A program made the position numbers and the translations under genes. This document shows positions 1-10,788 of a stretch of DNA of 64,000 bases, piece after piece. This DNA is from Propionispira raffinosivorans DSM 20765 (GTDB taxonomy: Bacteria > Bacillota > Negativicutes > Selenomonadales > Selenomonadaceae): positions 130,326 to 194,325 of the forward strand of contig NZ_KB905841.1 in assembly GCF_000381065.1 (NCBI RefSeq), in the 5' to 3' direction. The notes beneath the pieces are model-generated. The model saw only the letters and a program-made list of their open reading frames with translations, was not told the origin of the DNA and did not search any database. The first letter of the stretch is position 1, and each line of letters begins with the position of its first letter.

Positions 1-1374
1 ACCAAACTTCATACCTGAAGTAATAATTGTAAGATCACCATGTTTCAAATAGTTTTCCTTAACGACACCAGAAGTAGCTGCACTGATCATTTCATCAACA
101 TCATTCCAAGGTTTACCCAAAACAGAGTATACGCCCCAACGAAGATTTAAATGACGAGCTACTTTTTCATTCGCAGCAAAAGCCAGAATAGCTGCTTGCG
201 GACGATATTTAGAAACAACCTTTGTTGTATAACCACTTTCCGTTGGCGTGATGATTGCAGCTGCATCTAATTCGTACGCCAATTGTACGGTAGCATGAGC
301 AATGGCATCCGTTGTATTTTCCTGATGTTCAAAACCTTTTCTGACAAACGTTTTTTCATATTGAAGTGATGTTTCAATACGCTGCGCAATTTTATTCATT
401 GTCTGAACAGCTTCTACAGGATAATCACCACTTGCAGTTTCACCACTAAGCATGATTGCATCCGTACCATCGAGAATTGCATTCGCAACATCAGAAGCTT
501 CTGCTCTCGTTGGACGTGGATTATTGGTCATGGATTCAAGCATTTGCGTTGCTACGATGACTGGTTTACCCGCTTTATTACATTTTTTAATAATTTCTTT
601 TTGAATAAGAGGTACATCTTCCGCTGGAATTTCAACGCCAAGATCACCACGAGCTACCATGATACCGTCAGCAGCAGCAATAATTGAATCGATATTTTTA
701 ACGCCTTCAAGATTTTCGATTTTAGGGATAATTTCCATATGCCCACCATGTTCAGTAATCAGCTTACGAATAGCCTGAACATCTTCAGCACGCTGAATAA
801 AGGATGCAGCTACGAAATCCATATCATTTTCAATACCGAAAATAATATCTTTTTTATCTTGTTCTGAAATAGGCGGTAAGCTTACGGATACGCCCGGAAC
901 TGCGATACGTTTTCTAGTACCCATTGCACCATTATTCAAAATTGTAGTTACGATATCTTTACCATCAATGCCTTCAACATTAAGACCTACAAGACCATCA
1001 GAAAGTAAAATTGTATCACCTGGTTTTACTTCTTTGTAAAGAACTTTATGGCTTACTGGAGCATGGTTCACATCGCCAGGTTCATCACTATAAGTCAAAA
1101 CAAACTTTTTGCCTTTTTCGAGCTGAACTTTACCTTCAGCAAATGTGCCTAAGCGCATTTCCGGACCTTTTGTATCCAGAACAAAGGAAATGACTTTACC
1201 GGCTTTTTTAGCAGAATCTCTTACTTGCTTAATACGAACTGCATGTTCCGCATGATCACCATGAGAAAAGTTAAATCTCGCTACGTTCATTCCATTTTCA
1301 ATTAAAGCATCAAGAATCGCTTGGTTTTCTGTACTTGGACCCATTGTACAAACAATTTTAGTTTTCTTTAACAT
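1..1374 (-). CDS. pyk: Pyruvate kinase, C-terminus cut by window edge
   Basis: Catalyses phosphoenolpyruvate + ADP to pyruvate + ATP, the last step of glycolysis, in the cytoplasm. The frame is open for 458 codons from ATG at 1374 to the window edge. It begins MLKKTKIVCTMGPST and contains the family hallmarks NFSHGDH, DTKGPE, the catalytic-lysine block IPKIENLEGV, MVARGDLGVEIP and the signature ATQMLESM. Visible residues end in the C-terminal domain (ITSGMKFG), so only about 15-20 residues are missing if it is the short form; a C-terminal PEP-utiliser extension cannot be excluded. The ATG is preceded by AGGTGGGG. Enolase lies upstream on the same strand behind a terminator, so pyk probably has its own promoter in the 1375-1470 gap, though I see no clear consensus there. 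Confidence 0.97.
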   Translation of the reverse strand, partial: MLKKTKIVCTMGPSTENQAILDALIENGMNVARFNFSHGDHAEHAVRIKQVRDSAKKAGKVISFVLDTKGPEMRLGTFAEGKVQLEKGKKFVLTYSDEPGDVNHAPVSHKVLYKEVKPGDTILLSDGLVGLNVEGIDGKDIVTTILNNGAMGTRKRIAVPGVSVSLPPISEQDKKDIIFGIENDMDFVAASFIQRAEDVQAIRKLITEHGGHMEIIPKIENLEGVKNIDSIIAAADGIMVARGDLGVEIPAEDVPLIQKEIIKKCNKAGKPVIVATQMLESMTNNPRPTRAEASDVANAILDGTDAIMLSGETASGDYPVEAVQTMNKIAQRIETSLQYEKTFVRKGFEHQENTTDAIAHATVQLAYELDAAAIITPTESGYTTKVVSKYRPQAAILAFAANEKVARHLNLRWGVYSVLGKPWNDVDEMISAATSGVVKENYLKHGDLTIITSGMKFG

Positions 1375-1470
1375 TGTTAATATCCCCACCTATTTGTTTT
1401 CATTTTTTAGACAGACACTACATTATCTGTTTTACAGGAAACGTAAATCAGCTAACTACACTATATTTAT

Positions 1471-1523
1471 AAAATAAAAGCAGCGCAAAGCATCGAGCTA
1501 ACTCATCATTACTTTACGCTGTT
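1471..1523 (-). terminator. Rho-independent terminator after enolase
   Basis: Read on the minus strand: CAGCGTAAAG, a 21-nt loop, CTTTGCGCTG, then CTTTTATTTT. The arms lie at 1481-1490 and 1512-1521 and pair over 10 bp with one G-U. It sits 11 bases after the enolase stop codon and separates eno from pyk. Confidence 0.8.
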
Positions 1524-1533
1524 CTGCCTATAG

Positions 1534-2859
<1,326 letters not shown>

Positions 2860-2878
2860 TTACATGCATTATGCTTAT

Positions 2879-2907
2879 ATTCTACACTTTTTTTTTCGAT
2901 AAGTAAA
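2879..2907 (-). promoter_or_regulatory. Putative sigma-A promoter of eno
   Basis: On the minus strand TTTACT - 17 bases - TAGAAT, about 60 bases upstream of the enolase ATG and followed by a normal AGGAGG leader. Two mismatches in the -35 and one in the -10 box. Inferred from consensus only. Confidence 0.5.
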
Positions 2908-2984
2908 ACATTTTTCCGTAAAAAAATGAATAAAATGTATTCAGAAAATAGATACTATGGATATTTTTTTACAGTTTTCACAAA

Positions 2985-3040
2985 TGCATATCTAATATCT
3001 ATATTTTATCATATTATCAATATTAGATATATATAATGCA
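2985..3040. repeat. AT-rich inverted repeat between eno and the alarmone synthetase
   Basis: The intergenic stretch 2818-3231 holds, besides the two divergent promoters, a perfect 11-bp inverted repeat ATATCTAATAT / ATATTAGATAT (2988-2998 and 3020-3030) flanked by TGCA on both sides. A short TCCCAT-GA-ATGGGA palindrome lies near 3070. No ORF or known RNA is recognised. It could be a protein-binding or bent-DNA site, or simply AT-rich sequence. Confidence 0.4.
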
Positions 3041-3171
3041 TTAAAAAAATTGTCTCAAGCCTATCAGTCTCCCATGAATGGGATATACCGTATTGAATAC
3101 AACATAAATTATCGTAACGGAATTTTCCTATCCTACTTTATATAAAAATAAAAATTTTTTCAACTGCGCTT

Positions 3172-3200
3172 TTGTCATCAAAATATCACAAAACTATATT
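3172..3200 (+). promoter_or_regulatory. Putative sigma-A promoter of the alarmone synthetase gene
   Basis: TTGTCA (3172-3177), 17-base spacer, TATATT (3195-3200); one mismatch in each hexamer. It lies about 38 bases before the ATG with a purine-rich GAGGGG ribosome-binding site between. Confidence 0.65.
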
Positions 3201-3237
3201 ATACTCATGGTAGATAAAGAAAGAGGGGATTGTGTAC

Positions 3238-4017
3238 ATGAATAATTTAGTTGCAAAATATGAAGAAAATTATGTTTCCTATCAAAAATTAACAACGCAG
3301 TTTCAATCCATGCTATCTCTCCTCCTCCAAAACCAGCCCTTACATATTCACTCCATTATTGGTCGAACGAAAAACAAAGCAAGTTTAGAAAATAAAATTC
3401 TGCAAGCAAATGATAAATATAATAGATTAAGTGATATCACAGATATTTGCGGTATCCGTGTCATTACGTATTACGAAGATGAAATCGATAAAATATCCGA
3501 CTTTATCCGCAGCCATTTTTCGATTGATGAAGAAAATTCCGTGGATAAGCGCAAAAAATTATCACCTGATCGGTTTGGTTATTTGTCCTTGCATTTAATT
3601 GTCAACCTGCCGCTTAATAAATTTGGTTTAGGATCCGTTGCTTCTGATCATACCTGTAAAATAGAAATCCAAATCCGTTCGATCCTACAGCATGCCTGGG
3701 CTGAAATCGAGCATGATTTAGAATATAAAAACCCCGCTGGAACCTCAGACGAAACTAGACGCCGTTTTTGCCGTCTGGCCAGTGTCTTAGAATTTGCTGA
3801 CCGTGAATTCAAGGATATTCGTAATTCCATTGAAGAGAAAACCACGGTGCCGACACTTTATAGAGAATATAAAAAAGAGCCAAAATCGATCCGTTCATTC
3901 AAATTAATCCAACCAGGATTTTTTGAAAAGCTATTGATTCAATTTCCAAACTATGGCTGGGCTGCCTGTGCTTCCCTGATTTTCTTTATGTTTTCTATTT
4001 TAATCAATATGTATTAA
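3238..4017 (+). CDS. RelA/SpoT-domain small alarmone synthetase with C-terminal membrane helix
   Basis: Predicted to transfer pyrophosphate from ATP to GTP/GDP, making (p)ppGpp. Chosen start ATG 3238 (259 aa) has AGGGG nine bases upstream; the in-frame GTG at 3232 would sit too close. The synthetase fold is recognisable: GRTKNKASLENKI (ATP-side basic/serine motif), DITDICGIRVI (metal-binding Asp and G-loop), FGYLSLHLIV, and EIQIRSILQHAWAEIEH (the EIQIR and HAW-EIEH motifs). There is no hydrolase, TGS or ACT domain, so it is a stand-alone synthetase. The last ~20 residues (WAACASLIFFMFSILINMY) form a hydrophobic segment ending at the stop, suggesting a tail anchor in the membrane, which is unusual for RelP/RelQ. 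It is monocistronic, with its own promoter and a strong terminator. No antitoxin-like neighbour is visible, so a toxSAS role is unsupported. Confidence 0.85.
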   Translation: MNNLVAKYEENYVSYQKLTTQFQSMLSLLLQNQPLHIHSIIGRTKNKASLENKILQANDKYNRLSDITDICGIRVITYYEDEIDKISDFIRSHFSIDEENSVDKRKKLSPDRFGYLSLHLIVNLPLNKFGLGSVASDHTCKIEIQIRSILQHAWAEIEHDLEYKNPAGTSDETRRRFCRLASVLEFADREFKDIRNSIEEKTTVPTLYREYKKEPKSIRSFKLIQPGFFEKLLIQFPNYGWAACASLIFFMFSILINMY

Positions 4018-4108
4018 CCTGAAAAGAAAATCTCGCATTTAGCCTGGTTGGTTTCTACACTTCTTGCCGTGGCTAAATCTTTATATACAAATTTCACACA
4101 CCCATACG

Positions 4109-4152
4109 AAAATAAGCCGTTCCCCTCATTCACCGGGAACGGCTTATTTTTA
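4109..4152. terminator. Strong bidirectional terminator
   Basis: AATAAGCCGTTCCC (4111-4124), ten-base loop, GGGAACGGCTTATT (4135-4148), A-tract before and T-tract after. The perfect 14-bp stem can end both the plus-strand synthetase and minus-strand read-through from the GGGtGRT gene. Confidence 0.9.
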
Positions 4153-4157
4153 TCGAC

Positions 4158-4190
4158 AAAAAGGAGGCAGCCTTGTGCAGCGACCGCCTC
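4158..4190 (-). terminator. Possible terminator of the GGGtGRT operon
   Basis: Minus strand GAGGC ... GCCTC followed by CTTTTTG, starting 26 bases after the GGGtGRT stop codon. Only a 5-bp core stem around a long loop, so weaker than the adjoining bidirectional hairpin. Confidence 0.4.
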
Positions 4191-4215
4191 TTTTGCATAC
4201 AAACATTGTACTGAA

Positions 4216-5217
4216 TTATTTACTGAAAGCTTCCTGAATTGCTACAGCTACGGCAACGCTTGCGCCAACCATAGGATTATTCCCCATACCAATCAAGCCC
4301 ATCATTTCAACATGAGCTGGTACAGAGGAGGATCCGGCAAACTGTGCATCGGAATGCATACGACCCATTGTATCTGTCATACCATAGGAAGCAGGACCTG
4401 CTCCCATGTTATCAGGATGCAAAGTTCTGCCTGTCCCGCCGCCAGAAGCAACTGAGAAGAATTTCTTACCTTTTTCGATACATTCTTTTTTGTAGCAGCC
4501 TGCTACAGGATGCTGGAAGCGTGTAGGGTTCGTGGAGTTACCAGTGATAGAGATATCAACATCTTCTCTATGCATGATAGCAACGCCTTCCTGTACGCTG
4601 TCAGAGCCATAACATTTGATAGCACTGCGTTCGCCAGCGGAATAAGCTACTTCGCGAACAACATTAACTTCACTTTTTGCATAATCATATTGAGTCTGGA
4701 CATATGTAAAACCATTGATGCGGGAGATAATCTGTGCTGCATCTTTGCCAAGACCATTCAATATAACTTTTAAAGGAGTTGTGCGAACTTTATTTGCTGT
4801 TCTGGCAATACCAATTGCGCCTTCAGCAGCAGCAAAAGATTCATGACCTGCCAAAAAAGCAAAGCACTGTGCATCTTCAGTGAGCAGCATTGCTGCAAGA
4901 TTACCATGTCCTAAACCTACTTTTCTAGTTTCAGCAACAGAACCCGGAATACAGAAAGCCTGGAGGCCTTCACCAAGTGCTCTTGCCGCATCAGCAGCTT
5001 TTGTACAGTTCTTTTTGATTGCAATAGCAGCGCCTAATGTATAAGCCCAACAAGCATTATCAAAGCAAATTGGCTGAATTCCTCTTACGATTTCAGCAAC
5101 ATCAATGCCTTTTTCATCACATATTTTTTTCGCATCTTCAATGGATGCAATTCCAAATTCTTTTATAGCTTCATTAATTTTATCAATACGGCGTTCATAG
5201 CCTTCAAATAATGGCAT
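4216..5217 (-). CDS. GGGtGRT family protein, function unknown
   Basis: A 333-residue member of the conserved family named after its motif, here GGGTGRT at residues 259-265, followed by LHPDN and a glycine-rich C-terminus ending AVAVAIQEAFSK. Other visible conserved blocks are PICFDNACW (residues 49-57) with two cysteines and VGLGHGNLAAML (~100-111). No signal peptide or membrane segment, so cytoplasmic. The biochemical role is not known. It starts 29 bases after the NifU-like gene with AGGAAGG in the gap, so the two form an operon; this pairing is the usual context of the family. A link to iron-sulfur handling is inferred from that neighbour only. Confidence 0.9.
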   Translation of the reverse strand: MPLFEGYERRIDKINEAIKEFGIASIEDAKKICDEKGIDVAEIVRGIQPICFDNACWAYTLGAAIAIKKNCTKAADAARALGEGLQAFCIPGSVAETRKVGLGHGNLAAMLLTEDAQCFAFLAGHESFAAAEGAIGIARTANKVRTTPLKVILNGLGKDAAQIISRINGFTYVQTQYDYAKSEVNVVREVAYSAGERSAIKCYGSDSVQEGVAIMHREDVDISITGNSTNPTRFQHPVAGCYKKECIEKGKKFFSVASGGGTGRTLHPDNMGAGPASYGMTDTMGRMHSDAQFAGSSSVPAHVEMMGLIGMGNNPMVGASVAVAVAIQEAFSK

Positions 5218-5246
5218 GCGAATTCATTCCTTCCTATTCTCAAAAA

Positions 5247-5939
5247 TTATTCGTTACGAGGGTCTACGTATCTTACAGCTTCAGTGAATCGACCATAAGA
5301 ACCTTTGGCTTTATCCATAGCATCCTGAGCAGCAATGCCTTTTTTAACCATTTCCATCATTTTGCCAAGATGAATAAATTCATAACCAATAATACGATCT
5401 TCTGCATCTAAAGCAAGTCTGGTTACATAACCTTCGGCAAGTTCAAGGTAACGAGGACCTTTGGCGAGTGTGCCATACATTGTACCCACTTGGCTGCGAA
5501 GCCCTTTACCAAGATCTTCAAGTCCGGCACCAATTGGCAGTCCGCCTTCTGAGAAAGCAGTCTGTGTTCTACCATAAGCAATCTGTAAGAAAAGTTCTCT
5601 CATTGCTGTATTGATAGCATCGCAGACCAAATCCGTATTCAATGCTTCGAGAATAGTTTTACCTGGTAAAATTTCCGATGCCATGGCAGCAGAATGAGTC
5701 ATTCCAGAGCAGCCAATTGTTTCAACTAAAGCTTCCTGGATAATACCATCTTTAACATTAAGCGTTAATTTACAAGCACCCTGTTGTGGTGCACACCAGC
5801 CCACACCATGTGTTAAACCACTGATATCTGTAACTTCTTTGGACTGCACCCATTTACCTTCTTCTGGAATTGGTGCTGAACCATGATTCACTTCTTTAGC
5901 TATACATGTCATTTGAGACACTTCATGCGAATAAATCAT
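5247..5939 (-). CDS. NifU/IscU-like iron-sulfur scaffold homologue
   Basis: A 230-residue protein whose N-terminal half resembles the NifU-N/IscU scaffold. Cysteines that could ligate a cluster are C49 and C56 (GWCAPQQGAC), C77 (IGCSGMTHSAA) and C106 (DLVCDAIN), close to the three-cysteine spacing of the family. The C-terminal ~90 residues (GYVTRLALDAEDRIIGYEFI onward) are not part of canonical IscU. The start has GAGAGGAAG upstream. It is the first gene of a two-gene operon with the GGGtGRT protein. It is not next to iscS, sufBC or other assembly genes, so it is probably a dedicated scaffold or enzyme rather than the housekeeping IscU/SufU. Confidence 0.85.
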   Translation of the reverse strand: MIYSHEVSQMTCIAKEVNHGSAPIPEEGKWVQSKEVTDISGLTHGVGWCAPQQGACKLTLNVKDGIIQEALVETIGCSGMTHSAAMASEILPGKTILEALNTDLVCDAINTAMRELFLQIAYGRTQTAFSEGGLPIGAGLEDLGKGLRSQVGTMYGTLAKGPRYLELAEGYVTRLALDAEDRIIGYEFIHLGKMMEMVKKGIAAQDAMDKAKGSYGRFTEAVRYVDPRNE

Positions 5940-6114
5940 TTTTGTCTTCCTCTCTTCACTAAGTAATATAAATACACTACCGACCTTTAAAAGGCCAATA
6001 AAATTGCATTACACGATTAATATATAAATAAAACATTAAACTGTCTTGATGTAGCATAAATTTTATTTATCTTTTATTTTATAAATCATTTCGCTCAAAA
6101 GAAGCAAGCAACAC

Positions 6115-6141
6115 GGCGAGCTGCACGTCTACAGCTGCGCC
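6115..6141 (-). terminator. GC-rich hairpin downstream of gpmI
   Basis: Minus strand GGCGCAGCTG - 7 bases - GCAGCTCGCC, with one bulged base, 19 bases after the gpmI stop. The following sequence is only moderately T-rich (TTGCTTGCTTCTTTTG), so it may terminate imperfectly or protect the mRNA end. The rest of 5940-6159 should contain the promoter of the NifU-like gene, but no convincing box pair is seen. Confidence 0.5.
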
Positions 6142-6159
6142 GGTCGATTGCAATACATT

Positions 6160-7683
6160 TTATTCAGCTAAAGATTTACCTGTCATCTCATCTGGAATAT
6201 CAAGACCAGCAATCGTTAAGAGTGTTGGGGCAATATCACACAATGAGCCTTCATGTACTTTTTGAACTTTATCCGAAACAATAATAAACGGTACAACATT
6301 TGTTGTATGTGCCGTAAATGGTTCTTGTGTTTCGGGGTTAACCATAACTTCTGCATTACCATGATCTGCCGTAATACATACGCTTCCGCCAACGGAGCGA
6401 ATTGCATCCACGAAACGGCCCACACAAGTATCAACCGTTTCGACCGCTTTAACAGCTGCCGACAAAATTCCCGTATGACCTACCATATCACCATTTGCAT
6501 AGTTTAAGATAATAAAATCATATTTTTTGGATTTGATGGAATCCACAACATTATTCGTTACTTCAACCGCACTCATTTCTGGTTGCAAATCATACGTTGC
6601 AACTTTTGGTGACGGAATCAATATACGATCTTCGCCCTCAACAGGCTGTTCTACCCCGCCATTAAAAAAGAACGTAACATGTGCATATTTTTCGGTTTCG
6701 GCAATACGAAGCTGTTTCATACCATGCTGCTGAATCACTTGCCCTAATGTATTGGTTAAAGTCTGCGGCTTATAAGCAATTTCAGCATGAATGCCTTTTT
6801 CGTACTGTGTCAATGTAGCAAAAGAAAGTTTAAGATCCGCCAAACGAGCAAAATCCTCAAAATCTTTATCCGTAAAAGCATGGGTTAATTCTCTGGCACG
6901 GTCAGGACGGAAATTAAAGAATATAACCCCATCGCCTGATTTCATACCAGGGTATCCAGCAATTGCCGTTGGCAGAACAAATTCATCGGTTTTGCCATCT
7001 GCATAGGACGCCTTAACTACAGCATCTGCCGAAAGAGCTGTCTGCCCGTCTGCTTTGGCAATAGCATTATATGCTTTTTCGACCCGATCCCAGCGTTTAT
7101 CGCGATCCATTGCATAATATCGTCCTGACACGGTAGCGATTTGCCCGATGCCAATTGTTTTTATTTCTTTCTCAAGCTGTGCTACAAAATCAGCTCCGCT
7201 CGAAGGCGGAACATCACGACCATCAAGAAAAGCATGAACATATACTTTTTTGAGGCCTTCTTGTTTGGCAAGTTTTAAAAGTGCATATAAATGCTGGTTA
7301 TGGCTATGAACGCCCCCATCCGATAATAAACCCATTAGGTGCAAAGCACCATCGTGTTTTTTTACGGATTTGATACTGTTCAAAAATACAGGATTCGTAA
7401 AAAAATCGCCTTCACGAATTGCTTTTGTTATTCTTGTAAGTTCCTGATACACGATACGACCTGCACCAATATTCAAATGCCCAACTTCTGAATTCCCCAT
7501 TTGACCTTCAGGAAGACCAACTGCTTCGCCAGAACATTTCAAATGTGTAGTTGGATATTTTGCCATCAATCCATCAATAATTGGTGTTTTAGCAGCAGCA
7601 ATCGCATTATTTGGATCCTGCATGTTGCCTAAGCCCCAGCCATCCATAATAATTAAAGCAACAGGAGCATTTGATTTTGCCAT
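6160..7683 (-). CDS. gpmI: 2,3-bisphosphoglycerate-independent phosphoglycerate mutase
   Basis: Interconverts 3- and 2-phosphoglycerate; Mn-dependent, alkaline-phosphatase superfamily. The 507-residue length is typical. Motifs: [10 protein letters not shown] with the metal-binding Asp, [15 protein letters not shown] containing the catalytic serine, [49 protein letters not shown] and [12 protein letters not shown]. Last gene of the cggR-gap-pgk-tpiA-gpmI operon, 19 bases after tpiA, with ATGAGGTAAAG as ribosome-binding region. Expected to be co-regulated by CggR. Confidence 0.98.
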   Translation of the reverse strand: MAKSNAPVALIIMDGWGLGNMQDPNNAIAAAKTPIIDGLMAKYPTTHLKCSGEAVGLPEGQMGNSEVGHLNIGAGRIVYQELTRITKAIREGDFFTNPVFLNSIKSVKKHDGALHLMGLLSDGGVHSHNQHLYALLKLAKQEGLKKVYVHAFLDGRDVPPSSGADFVAQLEKEIKTIGIGQIATVSGRYYAMDRDKRWDRVEKAYNAIAKADGQTALSADAVVKASYADGKTDEFVLPTAIAGYPGMKSGDGVIFFNFRPDRARELTHAFTDKDFEDFARLADLKLSFATLTQYEKGIHAEIAYKPQTLTNTLGQVIQQHGMKQLRIAETEKYAHVTFFFNGGVEQPVEGEDRILIPSPKVATYDLQPEMSAVEVTNNVVDSIKSKKYDFIILNYANGDMVGHTGILSAAVKAVETVDTCVGRFVDAIRSVGGSVCITADHGNAEVMVNPETQEPFTAHTTNVVPFIIVSDKVQKVHEGSLCDIAPTLLTIAGLDIPDEMTGKSLAE

Positions 7684-7702
7684 GTTCTTTACCTCATTTT
7701 TA

Positions 7703-8452
7703 TTAGAATTTTACAATATTACTAAAATCTTCAGCTTTAAGAGAAGCACCGCCAACAAGAGCACCATCTACATCGCTTTTCGACATAAGATCCGCAATTG
7801 TGGAAGGTTTTACACTACCGCCATACTGAATACGAACTTTATTTGCTGCATCTTTGCCAAATTTTTCGGCAACGGTTTGACGAATAAATGCACAAACTTC
7901 ATTTGCTTGATCAGATGTAGCAGTTTTGCCAGTTCCAATCGCCCAAATTGGTTCATAAGCAATGACAATATTTGCAACCTGATCCGCTGTTAAATCAGCA
8001 AGACCGGCTTTAATCTGACCACCAACAAAAGCATTTGTTGTACCAGCTTCACGAATTTCAAGAGTTTCACCGCAGCAGACAATAGGTATAAGTCCAGCTG
8101 CAATCGCTGCTTTTGTTCTCTTATTTACAGTTTCATCCGTTTCGGCAAAATATTCACGACGTTCAGAATGACCAATAATAACATATTCTACACAAAGTTC
8201 TTTGAGCATTGCAGTGGAAATTTCACCAGTGAAAGCTCCATTTTGTTCCCAATGAACATTTTGTGCACCTAGATGAAGTTTTGTATTGCCACAAGCATTG
8301 GCAACTGCTTCCAGTGCCGTTGCAGTCGGACAAACAACGATATCTACTTCAGTTACATCCGCAACCAGTGCAGCAAGGTCTTTTATCAATTTTGTACCTT
8401 CGGCAATTGTATTGTTCATTTTCCAGTTACCAGCAATAATCGGTTTACGCAT
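7703..8452 (-). CDS. tpiA: Triosephosphate isomerase
   Basis: Interconverts dihydroxyacetone phosphate and glyceraldehyde 3-phosphate. The chosen start, ATG 8452, gives [14 protein letters not shown] (249 aa) and is preceded by AGGAGG; an in-frame ATG 18 bases further up lies on the Shine-Dalgarno and is rejected. Catalytic residues are visible: Asn/Lys in GNWKMN, His in [11 protein letters not shown], Glu in [15 protein letters not shown], and the phosphate-binding IQYGGSVK and GGASLK. The 45-base gap to pgk and 19-base gap to gpmI indicate cotranscription. Confidence 0.98.
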   Translation of the reverse strand: MRKPIIAGNWKMNNTIAEGTKLIKDLAALVADVTEVDIVVCPTATALEAVANACGNTKLHLGAQNVHWEQNGAFTGEISTAMLKELCVEYVIIGHSERREYFAETDETVNKRTKAAIAAGLIPIVCCGETLEIREAGTTNAFVGGQIKAGLADLTADQVANIVIAYEPIWAIGTGKTATSDQANEVCAFIRQTVAEKFGKDAANKVRIQYGGSVKPSTIADLMSKSDVDGALVGGASLKAEDFSNIVKF

Positions 8453-8497
8453 TATAAACAGCCTCCTCAAATTTTAAATGAATATCTTGTAAAAATT

Positions 8498-9685
8498 TTA
8501 TTTATTAGCGATCGCTGCAATACCAGGTAAAGTCTTACCTTCTAAGAATTCAAGTGTTGCACCACCGCCAGTGGATATATGAGTGATTTTGTCGGAAAGT
8601 CCCGTTTTCTTAAGAGCAGCAATAGAATCTCCGCCGCCAACGATGCTGACTGCTGAAGAATCAGCAACCGCTTTAGCAACGGCTTCTGTACCTTTCGCAA
8701 ATGCATCCATTTCAAATACACCCATTGGACCATTCCAAACCACTGTTTTTGCGTCTTTAATAGCTTCCGCATATAATAGTGAAGTTTTAGGACCGCTATC
8801 GAGTGCTTCCCATTCAGGATCTACTTTATCCACATCGACAATTCTTGTATTTGCATCAGGTGCGAAATCATCAGCAATGACTAAATCAACTGGCAAAACA
8901 ACCTTAACGCCTTTTGCTTCAGCTTTTTTTAGTAGTTCTAATGCAAGTTCATATTTATCTGGTTCACAAATTGATTTACCGATTTCATAGCCTTTTGCCG
9001 CGTCAAACGTATGCGCCATTCCGCCGCCGATAATGAGTGTATCAACTTTTTCCAGTAAATTGGAAATAACGCCAATTTTATCTGAAACCTTAGCGCCGCC
9101 AATAATCGCCACAAAAGGACGTTCTGGATTTGCTACAGCCTGACCCACAAATTTAATTTCTTTCTCCATCAATAAACCAGCTACAGTTTCAATGTATTTT
9201 GTGATACCTTCAACCGAAGCATGGGCACGATGTGATACACCAAATGCATCATTTACCGCAACATCAGCCAAAGATGCGAGTTGTTTTGAAAATTCCGGAT
9301 CATTTTTTTCTTCTTCTTTATGATAACGAAGATTTTCCAGTAAAAGTATTTCTCCTGGTTTTAAAGCAGCTGCTGCTTTTTCAGCTTCAGGACCCACACA
9401 GTCAGAAGCAAATTTCACTTCTTTGCCAATGATTTCAGAAAGACGTTTTGCTACTGGAGCAACGGAAAATTTAGCCACTCTTTCACCTTTTGGACGGCCA
9501 AGGTGACAAGCAAGAATAACGGCTGCATTATGATCCAATAAATACTGTAATGTAGGCAGCGTAGCTTGAATTCTGGCATCATTTGTAATATTAAGGGCTT
9601 CATCCATTGGTACATTGTAATCCACACGAACAAAAACCTTTTTACCATTTACATCAATATCAGCTAAAGACTTTTTATTTAACAT
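8498..9685 (-). CDS. pgk: Phosphoglycerate kinase
   Basis: Transfers the acyl phosphate of 1,3-bisphosphoglycerate to ADP. Monomeric two-domain kinase of 395 residues, the normal length. Motifs: [71 protein letters not shown] and the nucleotide-binding [10 protein letters not shown] ... [13 protein letters not shown]. The start is preceded by TAGGGAGG. It follows gap across a 65-base gap that contains a perfect hairpin (9710-9733). Confidence 0.98.
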   Translation of the reverse strand: MLNKKSLADIDVNGKKVFVRVDYNVPMDEALNITNDARIQATLPTLQYLLDHNAAVILACHLGRPKGERVAKFSVAPVAKRLSEIIGKEVKFASDCVGPEAEKAAAALKPGEILLLENLRYHKEEEKNDPEFSKQLASLADVAVNDAFGVSHRAHASVEGITKYIETVAGLLMEKEIKFVGQAVANPERPFVAIIGGAKVSDKIGVISNLLEKVDTLIIGGGMAHTFDAAKGYEIGKSICEPDKYELALELLKKAEAKGVKVVLPVDLVIADDFAPDANTRIVDVDKVDPEWEALDSGPKTSLLYAEAIKDAKTVVWNGPMGVFEMDAFAKGTEAVAKAVADSSAVSIVGGGDSIAALKKTGLSDKITHISTGGGATLEFLEGKTLPGIAAIANK

Positions 9686-9709
9686 ATATGGGCCTCCCTA
9701 AATTAAAAT

Positions 9710-9733
9710 GGTCCGGCCCAACAAGGCCGGACC
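9710..9733 (-). promoter_or_regulatory. Intercistronic hairpin between gap and pgk
   Basis: Perfect 9-bp inverted repeat GGTCCGGCC - 6 bases - GGCCGGACC. In the minus-strand transcript it lies 17 bases after the gap stop and 24 bases before the pgk start. It is followed by ATTTTAATTT, a poor U-tract. Best read as a partial terminator, or as a 3' stabiliser that lets gap mRNA accumulate more than downstream cistrons. Confidence 0.65.
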
Positions 9734-9750
9734 CAAAAGATCTTTAAATT

Positions 9751-10764
9751 TTATGCAAGTTCTGCAAAGTACTTAATTGTACGAACCATTTGGCTTGTAT
9801 AGCTGTTTTCATTATCATACCATGAAACAACTTGAACCTGAGTATCGCCATTAGGTAAAGCAGATACCATTGTTTGTGTAGCATCGAATAAAGAACCAAA
9901 TCTGATACCAACGATATCGCTGGATACGAGTTGTTCTTCTGTATAACCGAAAGATTCAGTCGTTGCTGCTTTCATAGCTGCATTAACCTGATCTACAGTA
10001 ACAGCGCCTTTAACAACTGCAATCAAGATTGTAGTTGAACCAGTTGGAACTGGAACACGTTGTGCTGAACCAATTAATTTGCCTAATAATTCAGGAATAA
10101 CTAAGCCGATAGCTTTTGCTGCGCCTGTAGAGTTAGGAACGATATTAACAGCTGCTGCACGGGATCTTCTCAAATCACCGTTTCTCTGTGGGCCATCAAG
10201 AGTCATCTGATCACCAGTGTATGCATGAATTGTGCTCATGATACCGCTTTGAATCGAAGCTAATTTATTAAGAGTATCAGCCATAGGAGCTAAGCAGTTT
10301 GTAGTACAAGAAGCTGCGGAAATTACTGTATCGCTGGCTTTCAAAATGTTATGGTTAACATTAAATACAACTGTAGGAAGATCGTTACCTGCTGGAGCAG
10401 AGATAACAACTTTTTTAGCGCCTGCTTTGATATGTGCAGAAGCTTTTTCTTTGGAAGTGTAGAATCCTGTACATTCAAGAACTACGTCTACTTTGAGTTC
10501 GCCCCAAGGTAATTCAGCTGCATTTGCTTTTGCATAAATTGTAATTTTTTTGCCATCAACTGTGATAGAATCTTCACCAGCTGTTACTTTATCGCCTAAA
10601 GCATATCTGCCCTGTGAAGAATCATATTTCAATAAGTGTGCAAGCATTTTAGGACTCGTTAAGTCGTTGATTGCAACAACTTCATATCCTTCAGCCCCGA
10701 ACATTTGTCTAAATGCAAGACGTCCAATACGTCCAAACCCATTAATTGCTACTTTTACTGCCAT
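9751..10764 (-). CDS. gap: Glyceraldehyde-3-phosphate dehydrogenase, type I
   Basis: NAD-dependent phosphorylating oxidation of glyceraldehyde 3-phosphate. The 337 residues begin [19 protein letters not shown] (dinucleotide fold). The catalytic cysteine is in [12 protein letters not shown], and [14 protein letters not shown] and [10 protein letters not shown] follow the family pattern. The residue after the second NAD strand (VVAINDLTS) is Asp, the usual sign of NAD rather than NADP preference. A strong AGGGGG ribosome-binding site precedes the ATG. It lies 24 bases downstream of its presumed repressor cggR, the usual glycolytic operon arrangement. Confidence 0.98.
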   Translation of the reverse strand: MAVKVAINGFGRIGRLAFRQMFGAEGYEVVAINDLTSPKMLAHLLKYDSSQGRYALGDKVTAGEDSITVDGKKITIYAKANAAELPWGELKVDVVLECTGFYTSKEKASAHIKAGAKKVVISAPAGNDLPTVVFNVNHNILKASDTVISAASCTTNCLAPMADTLNKLASIQSGIMSTIHAYTGDQMTLDGPQRNGDLRRSRAAAVNIVPNSTGAAKAIGLVIPELLGKLIGSAQRVPVPTGSTTILIAVVKGAVTVDQVNAAMKAATTESFGYTEEQLVSSDIVGIRFGSLFDATQTMVSALPNGDTQVQVVSWYDNENSYTSQMVRTIKYFAELA

Positions 10765-10788
10765 TGTGAAAATACCCCCTAATTTTTT

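Noticed and set aside
3238..4017. Toxin-antitoxin (toxSAS) interpretation of the alarmone synthetase
   Set aside because: No small antitoxin ORF on either side; flanks are a terminator and the divergent eno promoter.
4048..4455. 135-codon plus-strand ORF across a terminator and the GGGtGRT gene
   Set aside because: Begins upstream of a strong hairpin and runs antisense into a conserved gene; no recognisable protein.
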